From positions 1 through 42,706 of the forward strand of contig JAFTMB010000014.1 in the NCBI GenBank assembly GCA_017452605.1: a stretch of 42,706 bases of DNA, read 5' to 3'. The position numbers were made by a program, and so were the translations under genes. Positions 7,446 through 16,402 of the stretch are shown here, piece after piece (the stretch's first letter is position 1; every line of letters starts with the position of its first letter). Below the pieces are notes generated by a model. The model searched no databases. It was not told the origin of the DNA and saw only the letters and a program-made list of their open reading frames with translations. Origin of the DNA: Oscillospiraceae bacterium (GTDB lineage Bacteria > Bacillota > Clostridia > Oscillospirales > Oscillospiraceae).

Positions 7446-7867
7446 TGCTGCGCAGCCGCAAGGGTATGTCCATGGTGGAGGTCGTCATCGCCATGGTGAT
7501 TATCGCCATCATCAGCGCCTCTGCCCTTTCCATGATTATGATGTCTGTAAATGTGGAAGCGGATACGGAAATTTCCGTGGAGGTGGCGGAGTCTGTTGAC
7601 AACGCCGTCGCCTGTTTCCGTTTCGCCCAGACCAAGGAGGATTTTTTGCAGGCTTTGCAAAAAACCGCTCCCTATGAGGAAAACCCGGAAAATCCCGGGG
7701 AGTTTCTCCTGAAAGCCAGAGGCTTTACTGTAACCATTCTGGCTTCCCAAGATGAATTTGCATACACCGCTGTCGATTCCGGCAGCGAAATCATATATTC
7801 CTTTACCTACGCCAAAGGCAGCGCTGCCGCTGCCCCCACTTTGCCCCAGGAAGGAGGCGCGGAGTAA
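7442..7867 (+). CDS. minor prepilin-like protein
   Basis: The 141-residue protein starts MMLRSRKGMSMVEVVIAMVI, with a short basic leader, a Gly before the cleavage site and Glu5 (MSMVE), followed by a hydrophobic helix (VVIAMVIIAIISASAL). The remainder is a small acidic globular domain. It sits between two other minor prepilin genes, coupled by ATGA overlap to the upstream one and with its stop directly abutting the next ATG. This order resembles the minor pilin cassettes of type IV pilus and type II secretion loci. The exact orthologue cannot be named from sequence alone. Confidence 0.8.
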   Translation: MMLRSRKGMSMVEVVIAMVIIAIISASALSMIMMSVNVEADTEISVEVAESVDNAVACFRFAQTKEDFLQALQKTAPYEENPENPGEFLLKARGFTVTILASQDEFAYTAVDSGSEIIYSFTYAKGSAAAAPTLPQEGGAE

Positions 7868-8245
7868 ATGAAAGCCTTTCTTCATAAGCTTAGGCATGAC
7901 CGCCGGGGCATCGCCCTGGAAATGGCCATCACTCTTTTAGTGGTGACCTTTGCCCTGTCCACCCTGGTGCTTTCCACCTCCTTGCTGCAGCACAGCAGAA
8001 AGGTGGCCGTGGAAGACGAAATCCCCCGCAATGTGATTCTGGAGCAGATCGGCGAATCCTTCTGTGCCGCCACTGCCGCAGGAAAAGACGTAAATCAGTG
8101 GTCTGCCGCCTATCCCGATTACAAAATAACCGTCAACGGCCTGAAGCTGACGGTTTCCCTGCCCGATTCCGACACCGCCCTGCTCACCGTGGAATTAAAG
8201 CACGAGGGCGGCAAGTACACCGTAACCCAATGGAGCTACAACTGA
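7868..8245 (+). CDS. minor prepilin-like protein with atypical processing region
   Basis: The 125-residue protein has a basic leader of about 14 residues (MKAFLHKLRHDRRG), a hydrophobic helix (ALEMAITLLVVTFALSTLVLS) and a small C-terminal domain rich in beta strands. Unlike its neighbours it has the acidic residue at position 4 after the predicted cleavage Gly (IALE) rather than 5. Departures like this are known in the tip-like pseudopilins, so it may cap the pilus or may not be processed in the same way. The RBS GGAGG lies inside the end of the preceding gene, which stops one codon before the ATG. Confidence 0.72.
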   Translation: MKAFLHKLRHDRRGIALEMAITLLVVTFALSTLVLSTSLLQHSRKVAVEDEIPRNVILEQIGESFCAATAAGKDVNQWSAAYPDYKITVNGLKLTVSLPDSDTALLTVELKHEGGKYTVTQWSYN

Positions 8246-8260
8246 GAGGAGTACAGCGTT

Positions 8261-9454
8261 ATGTTTGATTCTGCACTGTCCGCCGTCATCTGTGTCAACA
8301 CAGATAATCAAACAATCAATTTTTACGCCCATCTGGGAGGCAATTCCTGCTCCCATTTGGCAGTTCGCTACAACAGCCAGCCTTTTGACGATGTGTTTTT
8401 CCAAAAGCTGGACAGAATCCTGCAGGGCTATCGCCAGAAGAATCCCAATGTTTCTTTGGCTAAAGTTTCCCTTGTTTTGCCGGATCACGTCTTTTTGACG
8501 GACATCGTCAATGTTCCCTCCCTGGGCAGAAAGGCTACGGATAATTCCCTGAACTTAGCCATTGACGCCATTTACAAGAACTCTGACGAGCTGAAGCTCC
8601 ATACATATCCCATGACCCAGAACAAGCAGACCGCCACCTTTGGTCTGGTGGGCGCCCGCAAGGATCTGCTGCAGCGCATCACTGATGTGTGCGCCGCCAA
8701 CGGCGTAGGCATCCAAAACATCACCTTTACCGCCAACGCCATGGCAAACGGCGCTTTCGCGTTGAATCCCAAGCTGAAAAACGGCACTTTCCTGCTTCTG
8801 GATATTAAGGAAAGCTCCGCCCGCTTCGCCTTTGTGAACAAGGGCAGAACCGTGGGCAGGTATTCCCTCCCCTTCGGCTACTCCATGCTCTATAAGACCC
8901 GCTTTGCCGCGGAGGATGTTCTGTTTGACCACAGCAGCGGCGAATTGCTGGTGCTCAACGCCAAGGAGCGCGCCAGAGCCAAGCAGCTGACCATCACCGG
9001 CGAAGAGGTGCTGCAGGACGAAGACGCCATGGACAATCAGGATGTGATTGAGTTCAACGCCGCCGGCGAGGACGGCGAGCTGTTTGACAGCGATGCCCGG
9101 GCAACCAGCAGGGGCGGCAGAAAGCTTCCCAAGTTCATGCTGCGGGATGCGCCTACCGACGGCGACGGCTTTATGTATGAAAACTTCCGCATTTTCATGA
9201 AATGGACATTGGATTTGATTGCCGGAAATCCCGACATCATCGCCCAGGGCCCCATTGACACGGTATATGTCAACATGCCCAGAACCCTTAATTTCCTGTT
9301 CGACATGGTCAATGCCGAGGCAGAGGAAAACAAGGTTAAATTCGCGCCGCTGATTGCCGGCGCCAGCTTCGATTCTTCCGCGGCTTTCGCAAGAGATTTG
9401 GAGCTGTTTGGCGGTTTCCATGTCCGCCAGTTCAATAAGATCAACAACTTCTAA
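8261..9454 (+). CDS. pilM: PilM-like actin-fold pilus assembly protein
   Basis: The 397-residue protein fits the PilM/FtsA-like actin fold. Visible features are an N-terminal strand-turn segment (SAVICVNTDNQTINFYAHLGG), a VSLVLPDHVFLTD element, and a second phosphate-type segment (GTFLLLDIKESSARFAFVNKGR). PilM is cytoplasmic and normally links the motor ATPase to the inner-membrane PilN/PilO pair. Here no PilN or PilO gene follows; the operon goes straight to prepilin peptidase. A long variable insert near residues 225-300, rich in charged residues (GEEVLQDEDAMDNQDV), is unusual. The name is an inference from fold and context. Confidence 0.72.
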   Translation: MFDSALSAVICVNTDNQTINFYAHLGGNSCSHLAVRYNSQPFDDVFFQKLDRILQGYRQKNPNVSLAKVSLVLPDHVFLTDIVNVPSLGRKATDNSLNLAIDAIYKNSDELKLHTYPMTQNKQTATFGLVGARKDLLQRITDVCAANGVGIQNITFTANAMANGAFALNPKLKNGTFLLLDIKESSARFAFVNKGRTVGRYSLPFGYSMLYKTRFAAEDVLFDHSSGELLVLNAKERARAKQLTITGEEVLQDEDAMDNQDVIEFNAAGEDGELFDSDARATSRGGRKLPKFMLRDAPTDGDGFMYENFRIFMKWTLDLIAGNPDIIAQGPIDTVYVNMPRTLNFLFDMVNAEAEENKVKFAPLIAGASFDSSAAFARDLELFGGFHVRQFNKINNF

Positions 9455-9474
9455 GGAAAGGATTGTAGATTGCC

Positions 9475-10281
9475 ATGGACAGCCATACCTTTACCCTCAT
9501 CTGCGTTTACATTCTGTCAGGCTTGCTGGGTCTGTGCGTTGGCAGTTTCCTAAATGTGGTGATCTACCGTCTGCCCAACAACATGAGCCTGGCAAATCCC
9601 GGCTCTCACTGCACCTCCTGCCAATACAGCCTCCGCTGGTACGATAACATCCCTGTGGTGTCCTATCTCCTGCTGGGAGGCAAATGCCGCAAGTGCAAGA
9701 GCAGAATTTCTCCCAGATATATGCTGGTGGAGCTGCTAAACGGCGTTTTGTGGGTGCTGTCCGTGGCGCTTTTCTGGGAAAGCAGCGTGGTTTATGCCTG
9801 CGCCGCCGCCATCGTGTCCTCCGCGCTGATTTGCATTTTCTTCATTGACCTGGAGCACATGCTCATCTATAACCGCTTTACCCTGATCGTCGCGGCAGGC
9901 GGCATCGCCGCCATGTTTACAGACAGCGGCACAGCGTGGTACGATCATCTCATCGGCGCGGCTGCGGGAGGACTCATTTTCCTGGCCCTTTACTACGGCG
10001 CAATCACCGTGCTGAAAAAGGAAGGCCTGGGCTTCGGCGATGTAAAATACGCCGCCGCGGCAGGCTTGCTGCTGGGCTGGCAGAAATTTATACTGGCTAT
10101 GCTTCTGGCTTCCGTTGTGGCCGCTATCGTCATGTCAGCGCTGAACCGCATCCAAAAAGCCGACAAGCAAACGGAGCATCCCTTCGGCCCTTACCTGACG
10201 GCGGGCACATTGATAGCCATGCTTGCAGGCGACGCCATCATCGCATGGTATGCTGGATTTTTGATGAATTTGATTATGTAA
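9475..10281 (+). CDS. pilD: prepilin peptidase (A24 family)
   Basis: This 268-residue integral membrane aspartic protease removes prepilin leaders and methylates the new N terminus. The N-terminal domain has GSFLNVVIYRLP and a four-cysteine zinc site (HCTSC near residue 45 and KCRKC near residue 70), the signature of bifunctional peptidase/N-methyltransferases. The catalytic aspartates are in FFIDLEHM (about residue 124) and GLGFGDVK (about residue 189). About seven membrane segments can be seen. It lies between pilM and pilC in the same operon, so it should process the five prepilins encoded upstream. Confidence 0.95.
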   Translation: MDSHTFTLICVYILSGLLGLCVGSFLNVVIYRLPNNMSLANPGSHCTSCQYSLRWYDNIPVVSYLLLGGKCRKCKSRISPRYMLVELLNGVLWVLSVALFWESSVVYACAAAIVSSALICIFFIDLEHMLIYNRFTLIVAAGGIAAMFTDSGTAWYDHLIGAAAGGLIFLALYYGAITVLKKEGLGFGDVKYAAAAGLLLGWQKFILAMLLASVVAAIVMSALNRIQKADKQTEHPFGPYLTAGTLIAMLAGDAIIAWYAGFLMNLIM

Positions 10282-10299
10282 GAAAGGAACAGACGCTTT

Positions 10300-11514
10300 A
10301 TGCAGAAATACAAATACACAGCGGTCAACCTCCAAAAGCGAAAGATCCGCGGCGTTTTCATCGCCAAAGACGAAAAAGACCTGGCCCTGCAGCTGGCAAA
10401 GCAGAGTTTGTTCCTTGTGTCTGCCAAGCCGTACTCCGGCGGAACGCCCTCCGCTTTCTTTACTCTGGGCACCGGCAAGGTATCCATGAATGAGCTGACC
10501 ACCTTCTGCCGGCAGTTTTCCATTATGCTCAACACCCACATTCCGATTCTGGACTGTCTGGATATTTTGAAAAACCAGCCCTATTCCTCCTACTTCCGTA
10601 ATATTCTTGCGGTGGTTTACGAGGATGTACAGAGCGGCATGCTTCTTTCTGAGGCGCTGGATAAGCACGCCAAGGTATTCCCCAACTTTTTCCGCAGTAT
10701 GATCAATGTTGGCGAGCTCAGCGGCAAGCTGGACGTTGTGCTGACCTCCCTGGCTGATTACTACGAAACAGACTCCGCCATGAAGCGGAAAATCAAAAGC
10801 GCCCTTTCTTACCCTCTGATGCTGGCAGCCATGACGCTGGGCATTGTGGTGCTGATGCTTACTCTGGTAGTTCCCACCTTCCGGGAAACACTGACCGAAC
10901 TGGGTGTGGAGGTAACAGGACTGACAGCGGCGGTTTATGCTGTATCCGACTTTGTTCTGGAATGGTGGCAGCTGATTTTGTCCGTCGTCATCATCCTTGG
11001 ACTGATTATTTTCGCCATCTCCCGCACGGAATTCGGCGGTTACGCCTTTGACGTGCTGAAGCTGAAGCTGCCCATCGTCAAATCCATTCAGATCAACATG
11101 ATCACTGCCCGCTTTGCCCGCGGCTTTGCCCTTTTGCTTTCCAGCGGCATGGATTTGAACGAAGCCATGTACGCCACGGAAATCGTGATCGGCAACAAGT
11201 ACCTTACCAAGCGGTTCCATGAAGCAACGGAAGCGGTGCGGGGCGGCATGTCCCTGACGAACGCCTTTGAAAGCTACAAGCTGTTCCCGCCTATGATGAT
11301 TCAGATGATCACCATCGGCGAAAAGACCAACGCGCTGGACGACGTTTTGACCCGCTCCTGCAATTTCTTTGATACCCAGGTGGAGACCTCCATGAACTCC
11401 CTGACCAATAAGATTCAGCCCATTATGCTGCTGATTATGGGCGGCATTATTGGCGTTCTGTTCCTGGCTGTGTACTCTCCCATGATCTCGATTATGACCG
11501 GACTTGAAGCATAA
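10300..11514 (+). CDS. pilC: type IV pilus inner-membrane platform protein PilC
   Basis: The 404-residue protein has two T2SSF (GspF) repeats, one around residues 65-190 and one around 265-395, each with a soluble helical bundle followed by membrane helices. Characteristic stretches include LTTFCRQFSIMLNTHIPILDCL, VGELSGKLDVVL, ARFARGFALLLSSGMDLNEAM and MITIGEKTNALDDVL. It forms the membrane platform onto which the PilB ATPase docks and from which pilin is extracted. It starts 18 bases after pilD and ends 12 bases before pilB, matching the usual motor/platform pairing. Confidence 0.95.
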   Translation: MQKYKYTAVNLQKRKIRGVFIAKDEKDLALQLAKQSLFLVSAKPYSGGTPSAFFTLGTGKVSMNELTTFCRQFSIMLNTHIPILDCLDILKNQPYSSYFRNILAVVYEDVQSGMLLSEALDKHAKVFPNFFRSMINVGELSGKLDVVLTSLADYYETDSAMKRKIKSALSYPLMLAAMTLGIVVLMLTLVVPTFRETLTELGVEVTGLTAAVYAVSDFVLEWWQLILSVVIILGLIIFAISRTEFGGYAFDVLKLKLPIVKSIQINMITARFARGFALLLSSGMDLNEAMYATEIVIGNKYLTKRFHEATEAVRGGMSLTNAFESYKLFPPMMIQMITIGEKTNALDDVLTRSCNFFDTQVETSMNSLTNKIQPIMLLIMGGIIGVLFLAVYSPMISIMTGLEA

Positions 11515-11526
11515 GGGGTAGGATAT

Positions 11527-13215
11527 ATGAATATCAATCACGAACTTCTGCAATTCTATGTTTATAAAAAGCTGGTAAAGCGCAAGGATTCCCCGGAAAT
11601 TCTGGAGGAATGCGAAAGATTAAATATCGGTGTTCGGGATTACCTGCTGGCTAAGGAAGTGGTGACGGAAACCACCGAACTGGAGGCCCTGGCAGAATAC
11701 TACTGCATGCCCTGCGTTGAAATCGATATGCTGGACATCGACAAGACGCTGTTTGATCTTTTTACCTTTGATTTTATGAAAAAGCATAAAATCATTCCCG
11801 TCAGTTACGACAAAAACGGCGTGCTGCTGGTAGCCACCGGCAAGCCGCTGGACTGCCACGCCCAATCGGCTATGGCGGCGCAGCTGAACTGCCGATTTGA
11901 TTTTATCCTTGTGCCGCCGGTTCAGATTGACCGGTATGTAGACTCCATCTCCGCTGTTATCTCCACAACAGCAGCCCTGAGCGACCTGAACACCGAAAAA
12001 ACAGAGCAGCAGGTCAGCCTGATGCAAAAAGGCAGCCAGGGTCTTTCCAGCGAAAGCGATGTTATCAACAACCCCGCGGTTCGACTTGTGGACTCCGTCA
12101 TCAAGGAAGCAATCCCCTACCGCGCCAGCGATATTCACATTGAGCCCTTTGAAAAAGTCGTGCGGGTGCGCTACCGTATTGACGGCGACCTGCAGGACCG
12201 CGCCCAATTCCCCATTGACGCCTATTCCGCCATCTGCGCCCGACTGAAGATCATGTCCGGCATGAACATTGCGGAGCGCCGTATCCCCCAGGATGGCCGT
12301 ATCAATATGATCGTCGGCGAAAAGGAATACGATTTCCGTGTGTCCACCCTGCCCACCGTTTTCGGTGAAAAATTCGTTATCCGTGTGCTGGATAAAACCT
12401 CCTTCCACTTTACCCGGGCAGACCTGGGCTTTACTCCGGAGGAAAACGTTGTCGTCGACAAGATGCTTGCCCGTCCTCACGGCATCATCCTGCTGACCGG
12501 CCCTACCGGCTGCGGCAAGTCCACCACGCTGTACTCCTTCCTGAAGGAAGTAAACAAGCCTTCGGTGAATATCGTAACCGTAGAAGACCCCGTGGAATTT
12601 ACCATGGCGGGCATCAACCAGACCCAGGTTAACCCCAAGGCCCACATGACCTTCGCCACCGCCCTTCGCTCCATTTTGCGTCAGGACCCCGATATCATCA
12701 TGATCGGCGAGATTCGTGACGAGGAAACCGCGGAGATTGCTGTCCGTTCCGCCATTACCGGCCACATCGTGTTCAGCACCCTCCACACCAACGATGCCCC
12801 CGGCGCCATTCTCCGTCTTCAGGATATGGGCGTGGATAACTATCTGGTAGCGGACGCTTTGGTGGGCGTTATCGCCCAGCGACTTGTAAAGCGTCTGTGC
12901 CCCGCCTGTAAGAAAAAAGGCCGCACCAACGCCAAGGAAATGGAAATTCTGGGCATTACAGAGCCCATCAGCATCGCAAGACCCCAGGGCTGCCAATTCT
13001 GCAACAACACCGGATATAAAGGCAGAATTGCCGTGCATGAGGTCATGTACATGAACGAAACCATGAAGAGCGTGGCGATGCGGGAAAAGAATTTGGATGT
13101 TCTTCGGAAAATGGCCGTGGACAACGGCATGACCACCCTGTGGAATTCCTGCCGTTCCTTTGTGCTTTCCGGCATCACCAGTATTCAGGAGCTTATGACG
13201 CTGAATATTGAGTAA
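11527..13215 (+). CDS. pilB: type IV pilus assembly ATPase PilB/GspE
   Basis: The 562-residue hexameric motor ATPase has an N-terminal MshEN-type domain (about 1-150), then the core ATPase domain. Walker A is GPTGCGKST (about residues 325-333), an Asp box lies in VNIVTVEDPVEF, Walker B in RQDPDIIMIGEIRDEETAEIA and the His box in STLHTNDAPGAI. A four-cysteine zinc site (CPACKK near 457 and CQFCNN near 489) marks it as an assembly ATPase (PilB/GspE) rather than the retraction ATPase PilT. No pilT-like gene is present in the window. Confidence 0.96.
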   Translation: MNINHELLQFYVYKKLVKRKDSPEILEECERLNIGVRDYLLAKEVVTETTELEALAEYYCMPCVEIDMLDIDKTLFDLFTFDFMKKHKIIPVSYDKNGVLLVATGKPLDCHAQSAMAAQLNCRFDFILVPPVQIDRYVDSISAVISTTAALSDLNTEKTEQQVSLMQKGSQGLSSESDVINNPAVRLVDSVIKEAIPYRASDIHIEPFEKVVRVRYRIDGDLQDRAQFPIDAYSAICARLKIMSGMNIAERRIPQDGRINMIVGEKEYDFRVSTLPTVFGEKFVIRVLDKTSFHFTRADLGFTPEENVVVDKMLARPHGIILLTGPTGCGKSTTLYSFLKEVNKPSVNIVTVEDPVEFTMAGINQTQVNPKAHMTFATALRSILRQDPDIIMIGEIRDEETAEIAVRSAITGHIVFSTLHTNDAPGAILRLQDMGVDNYLVADALVGVIAQRLVKRLCPACKKKGRTNAKEMEILGITEPISIARPQGCQFCNNTGYKGRIAVHEVMYMNETMKSVAMREKNLDVLRKMAVDNGMTTLWNSCRSFVLSGITSIQELMTLNIE

Positions 13216-13242
13216 GCATACCTTTATGAAAGGAGACATTTT

Positions 13243-15975
13243 ATGGCAAAGCAGCATTTGTATTCCCGCGTTCCTGCAAAGCTGAGCATGTTCAACCGCT
13301 TTGACAGCTTTGATACCTTTGCCCATTCCGACGGACTGACCCGGGAATTTATAGAACGGGAACTGTCCTGCGCCTATACAAATAAGCTGAGCAAAAACGA
13401 CGCGGAAGCAGTTCGCACCGGTAAAATGCCTCCGGTTTACAGCCAGTTTCCCTTGCGCTCCGGCCCGGTGGCCCAAACCTGCACCAGCTATCTGCCCCTG
13501 GATTACACTGGGGAAAGAAGCGCCTATCTTTCTCACACTCTGATTTTGGAGGAAGAGGAGCAGCAACAGCTGCTGTGCAGCCGGGAACACGCCATTTTTA
13601 ACCCCCGGATGTTTACCCAGGATGTTTCCCAATTCCATTTTACATCCCCTGCTGCCGCGGCAGACTGTAATTTCCCGGAAGCAACATACAGCTTCTGCCC
13701 CCCAGAAGACACCAAAGAGCTTATTAGCCGGTATGATGCCGATGTAGTCAAGAAGTTCCTCCGCGCCATATTTGCAACCCTGTGCGCCAACGGCAAGGCC
13801 GTTTATTTCAAGCTGGGCTGTGAGGATGCGGAAACCTCAGAAGAGGCGCTGAAGCTGATCTGCGCGGTGGCAACGGTCATCCCCTACCACTTAAGAAAGG
13901 ATTTGTCCTTTGTCACCTATGTCACCGACCCTGGCCAGTACTCCCACACCAAGCTGAAGTGTCTGTCCGCCAGCTGCCCGGAGGTGGCTCCTGCCAAGGG
14001 CGCTTTCTTCGATCTGCACACCGGCTTGGCCACCGGCCCTGCCCTCAGCAGCGCCATGGAGCAGTTCCCCTCCGGCTTTTTTTACACCCTTCTGGAAAAT
14101 GCCGACCTGCGGGATCGTTTTCTTTCCTTTGTGGCAGGCGCCGTCAAGGAAAAGCCCAACTTAGAAAAGCTCAGCGTAAAGGCTTTGTGCGACCTTGTAT
14201 TTTTGTTCTGCGGCGCAAACACTTCCTTTGCCCGGCAGAACGTACTGCCCACAGACGAAAAGCTTTACGATTTCCTTTGCGTTTATGAAAAGTACCGCAA
14301 TGTTCTGGACCTGGAAAGCCGGGAATATGTGTACGCCAACCTGCAGCGGTATCCCGAGCGACATGAGGCAATTCCCAAAAACATCTTTGCCAAGCTGTCC
14401 CGGCTGTATCCCGACGAACCCCACAGCGTAAAGCGCATGGCTATCCGTGTGGTGCTGGATCTTCTGCACACCGACATTATGCGTGACAAGCTGTTCACCT
14501 TTATTAAAAACAACTATTCCGGCGAGGATGAGGACATCCGCAGCGAAATTCACGCCGATTTGTGCCGCGTGTACTACGGCGGCTTCCTCCAGAGCCAGAT
14601 CCTTGGCTTCTTCTCAGACCATTTTGCCGAAGAATCTGAAGCCACCCGGGATGCCGTTCTGGAAAAAATCCTGCTGACCGTAAGAACCCAGAATATCCAG
14701 CAAAAAATCCTCCAGTTCCTCACCGCCAATTACGGCATATTTACCCCCGGGCAAAAGCAGGCCATTTACAGCACGGCCTTTGAGATGCTGCCCGAATGCG
14801 ACAGCTTGACCCGGCTGATGATTGATTTCCTGGACGAAGCCGCTTCCCAGGAAGCGCCCCAACCGCAGGAACAGTACCGTCAAAGGCTTCAGGAGCTGAT
14901 TCTTTCTGACAGAAACAGCCCTGAGCCGAAGCTCATGGCTTTGCTGTGTAAAAACATGGGCTTTTGCCATGACGCGGTTTTAAGTACTGTGTTCGCATCC
15001 AACGACCCGGGACAGATATATGACGACTACATGGCAATCCTTGCGCCGGAGGCCGTATTTAGAAAGTCCCAGGCGCTGCTGCGCATTTCCCAGCTGTATG
15101 CCTCCTCCAGGCCGGAGCTGCAAAACCGGCTGACGCAATCCCTTCCTGCTCTGTTCCCGGAGGATGCCCCCAGGGCAAATCTGTTTGAGTGGATTGAGGC
15201 CGACCGACTGGCTGCCCAGGCGCCGAAGACCGATAAGTTTGCAGCCGCATTCCGGAAAACGGTTATTTTCCCCGCCATTACCGACACCCTGCCGGATGTA
15301 TTTGACGGGCGGCTGTTCCCCGACGGCATGGAAAATATCAAAGCATACGCCAGGGAAAATCCCCAATTGCAGGAAACCAAGCCCTATAAGGCTTTGCAGG
15401 TCTTCTGGTTTTTGGAGCAGGCCATCGACAATCAGGACACAAGAACCCTGTATAAATGCCTGAGATTGCTGCTCCCGGAGCCTATGAAGGGGCAGATTGT
15501 TGCCCGATTGCGCTCGGACTATTCCCGAAAAGAAAACCTGGGCGTAGAATCCTACCTTTTCTATCAAATCAGCCTTTCTGTTTTGAAAGACGGCATTCTG
15601 GCAGACCAATCCCTCTATGCCCAGGCAAGCCAACTGCATTTGCAGCGAGCGCTTTCATCCCAAGGGGAAAATCCGGGCAGCAAAAAAGCCGCCCAGGAGG
15701 CAGCTGTCTTCGCCGCGGAGCTGATATTTGAAGCATTGAACATCGCCTGCCAGACTGGCTCTGTATTCACTCAAATGCTTGCGGAAAGTCCTGCCGCTCT
15801 GGACGGTTTCCTTTCCGCCTGCTGCAAGGACTACCGCCACGGGGCAAGCAAGTGGATTCTTTCCTGCTTTGCAGAAGCCCCCGAGGAGCTGTACGCGCTT
15901 ATCCGGGACTCTCTGAGCCGGGTAAAGCCAAGCGGCAGGAATATGCTTGCCCAGATATTCAGGAAAAAGTCCTGA
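13243..15975 (+). CDS. large protein of unknown role, possible GAP1-N2-type N-terminal domain
   Basis: The 910-residue protein has no signal peptide or membrane segment that I can see and is probably cytoplasmic. The first ~250 residues, with HLYSRVPAKLSMFNRFDSFD and a conserved-looking block YLPLDYTGERSAYLSHTLIL, resemble the 'GTPase-associated protein 1' N-terminal domain type 2 family as I remember it. This is a weak, by-eye match. Residues about 300-900 are almost all helical with regularly spaced hydrophobics, like a HEAT/TPR-style scaffold. It is the last gene of the pilus operon, 27 bases after pilB with a good RBS (AAAGGAG), so it may be a pilus-associated regulator or adaptor. It ends three bases from the stop of the convergent neighbour. 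Confidence 0.55.
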   Translation: MAKQHLYSRVPAKLSMFNRFDSFDTFAHSDGLTREFIERELSCAYTNKLSKNDAEAVRTGKMPPVYSQFPLRSGPVAQTCTSYLPLDYTGERSAYLSHTLILEEEEQQQLLCSREHAIFNPRMFTQDVSQFHFTSPAAAADCNFPEATYSFCPPEDTKELISRYDADVVKKFLRAIFATLCANGKAVYFKLGCEDAETSEEALKLICAVATVIPYHLRKDLSFVTYVTDPGQYSHTKLKCLSASCPEVAPAKGAFFDLHTGLATGPALSSAMEQFPSGFFYTLLENADLRDRFLSFVAGAVKEKPNLEKLSVKALCDLVFLFCGANTSFARQNVLPTDEKLYDFLCVYEKYRNVLDLESREYVYANLQRYPERHEAIPKNIFAKLSRLYPDEPHSVKRMAIRVVLDLLHTDIMRDKLFTFIKNNYSGEDEDIRSEIHADLCRVYYGGFLQSQILGFFSDHFAEESEATRDAVLEKILLTVRTQNIQQKILQFLTANYGIFTPGQKQAIYSTAFEMLPECDSLTRLMIDFLDEAASQEAPQPQEQYRQRLQELILSDRNSPEPKLMALLCKNMGFCHDAVLSTVFASNDPGQIYDDYMAILAPEAVFRKSQALLRISQLYASSRPELQNRLTQSLPALFPEDAPRANLFEWIEADRLAAQAPKTDKFAAAFRKTVIFPAITDTLPDVFDGRLFPDGMENIKAYARENPQLQETKPYKALQVFWFLEQAIDNQDTRTLYKCLRLLLPEPMKGQIVARLRSDYSRKENLGVESYLFYQISLSVLKDGILADQSLYAQASQLHLQRALSSQGENPGSKKAAQEAAVFAAELIFEALNIACQTGSVFTQMLAESPAALDGFLSACCKDYRHGASKWILSCFAEAPEELYALIRDSLSRVKPSGRNMLAQIFRKKS

Positions 15976-15978
15976 TAT

Positions 15979-16263
15979 TCAGCGTATTGCAAAAGCAAGG
16001 GCGATATGGCCCGCCACCACAGCGCCGTACACGCCAAACACCAGATAATTGGCAAACACCGCTTTCGGCTGACGTTTTACCAGATAGTCCAGCAGCAAAA
16101 ACAGGCCGCCTACCACAATGATTTTGGTAAATCCGGCCAGGCCGTTTGCAAACATCCACCTGCCAAGGGGATTGGCTTCCGCTTCCATGCCGAATTGTCT
16201 GACCCAGTATTCTGTAAAAAAATAATCCGCTACATTCAGCAGATACGCAATCCGTAGTGCCAT
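15979..16263 (-). CDS. small DUF5658-like integral membrane protein
   Basis: The 94-residue protein has about three hydrophobic segments and the pattern NVADYFFTEYWV...GMEAEANPLGRWMF, which matches the N-x-x-D-x-x-x-T and E-A-N-P core of DUF5658 membrane proteins. The function of that family is unknown. A longer frame reaching 16410 exists, but the ATG at 16263 has AGAGGTG seven to eight bases upstream and begins exactly where family-like sequence begins, so it is preferred. It converges with the pilus operon, with only three bases between the two stop codons and no terminator hairpin. Confidence 0.75.
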   Translation of the reverse strand: MALRIAYLLNVADYFFTEYWVRQFGMEAEANPLGRWMFANGLAGFTKIIVVGGLFLLLDYLVKRQPKAVFANYLVFGVYGAVVAGHIALAFAIR

Positions 16264-16365
16264 GGGTAACACCTCTGCGCAGTAAGATATTTCTTGTAAC
16301 CTGCTTCTAGGTTTCCCACTATTTTTCAGAATACTCCCCTGAAAATCCCCCTGCCTATGAAAAAA

Positions 16366-16395
16366 CAGACCCTCAACGGTTTCGTTGAGGGTCTG
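16366..16395. terminator. bidirectional intrinsic terminator
   Basis: A perfect 13-bp stem (16366-16378 with 16383-16395) is flanked by an A-run on the left and a T-run on the right. On the minus strand it directly follows the membrane protein gene ending at 16403. Confidence 0.9.
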
Positions 16396-16402
16396 CACTT
16401 TT

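Noticed and set aside
11620..13638. Minus-strand open frame of 672 codons opposite pilB
   Set aside because: pilB has complete ATPase motifs in the plus frame; the opposite frame is low-complexity His/Gly/Val-rich and crosses two genes.
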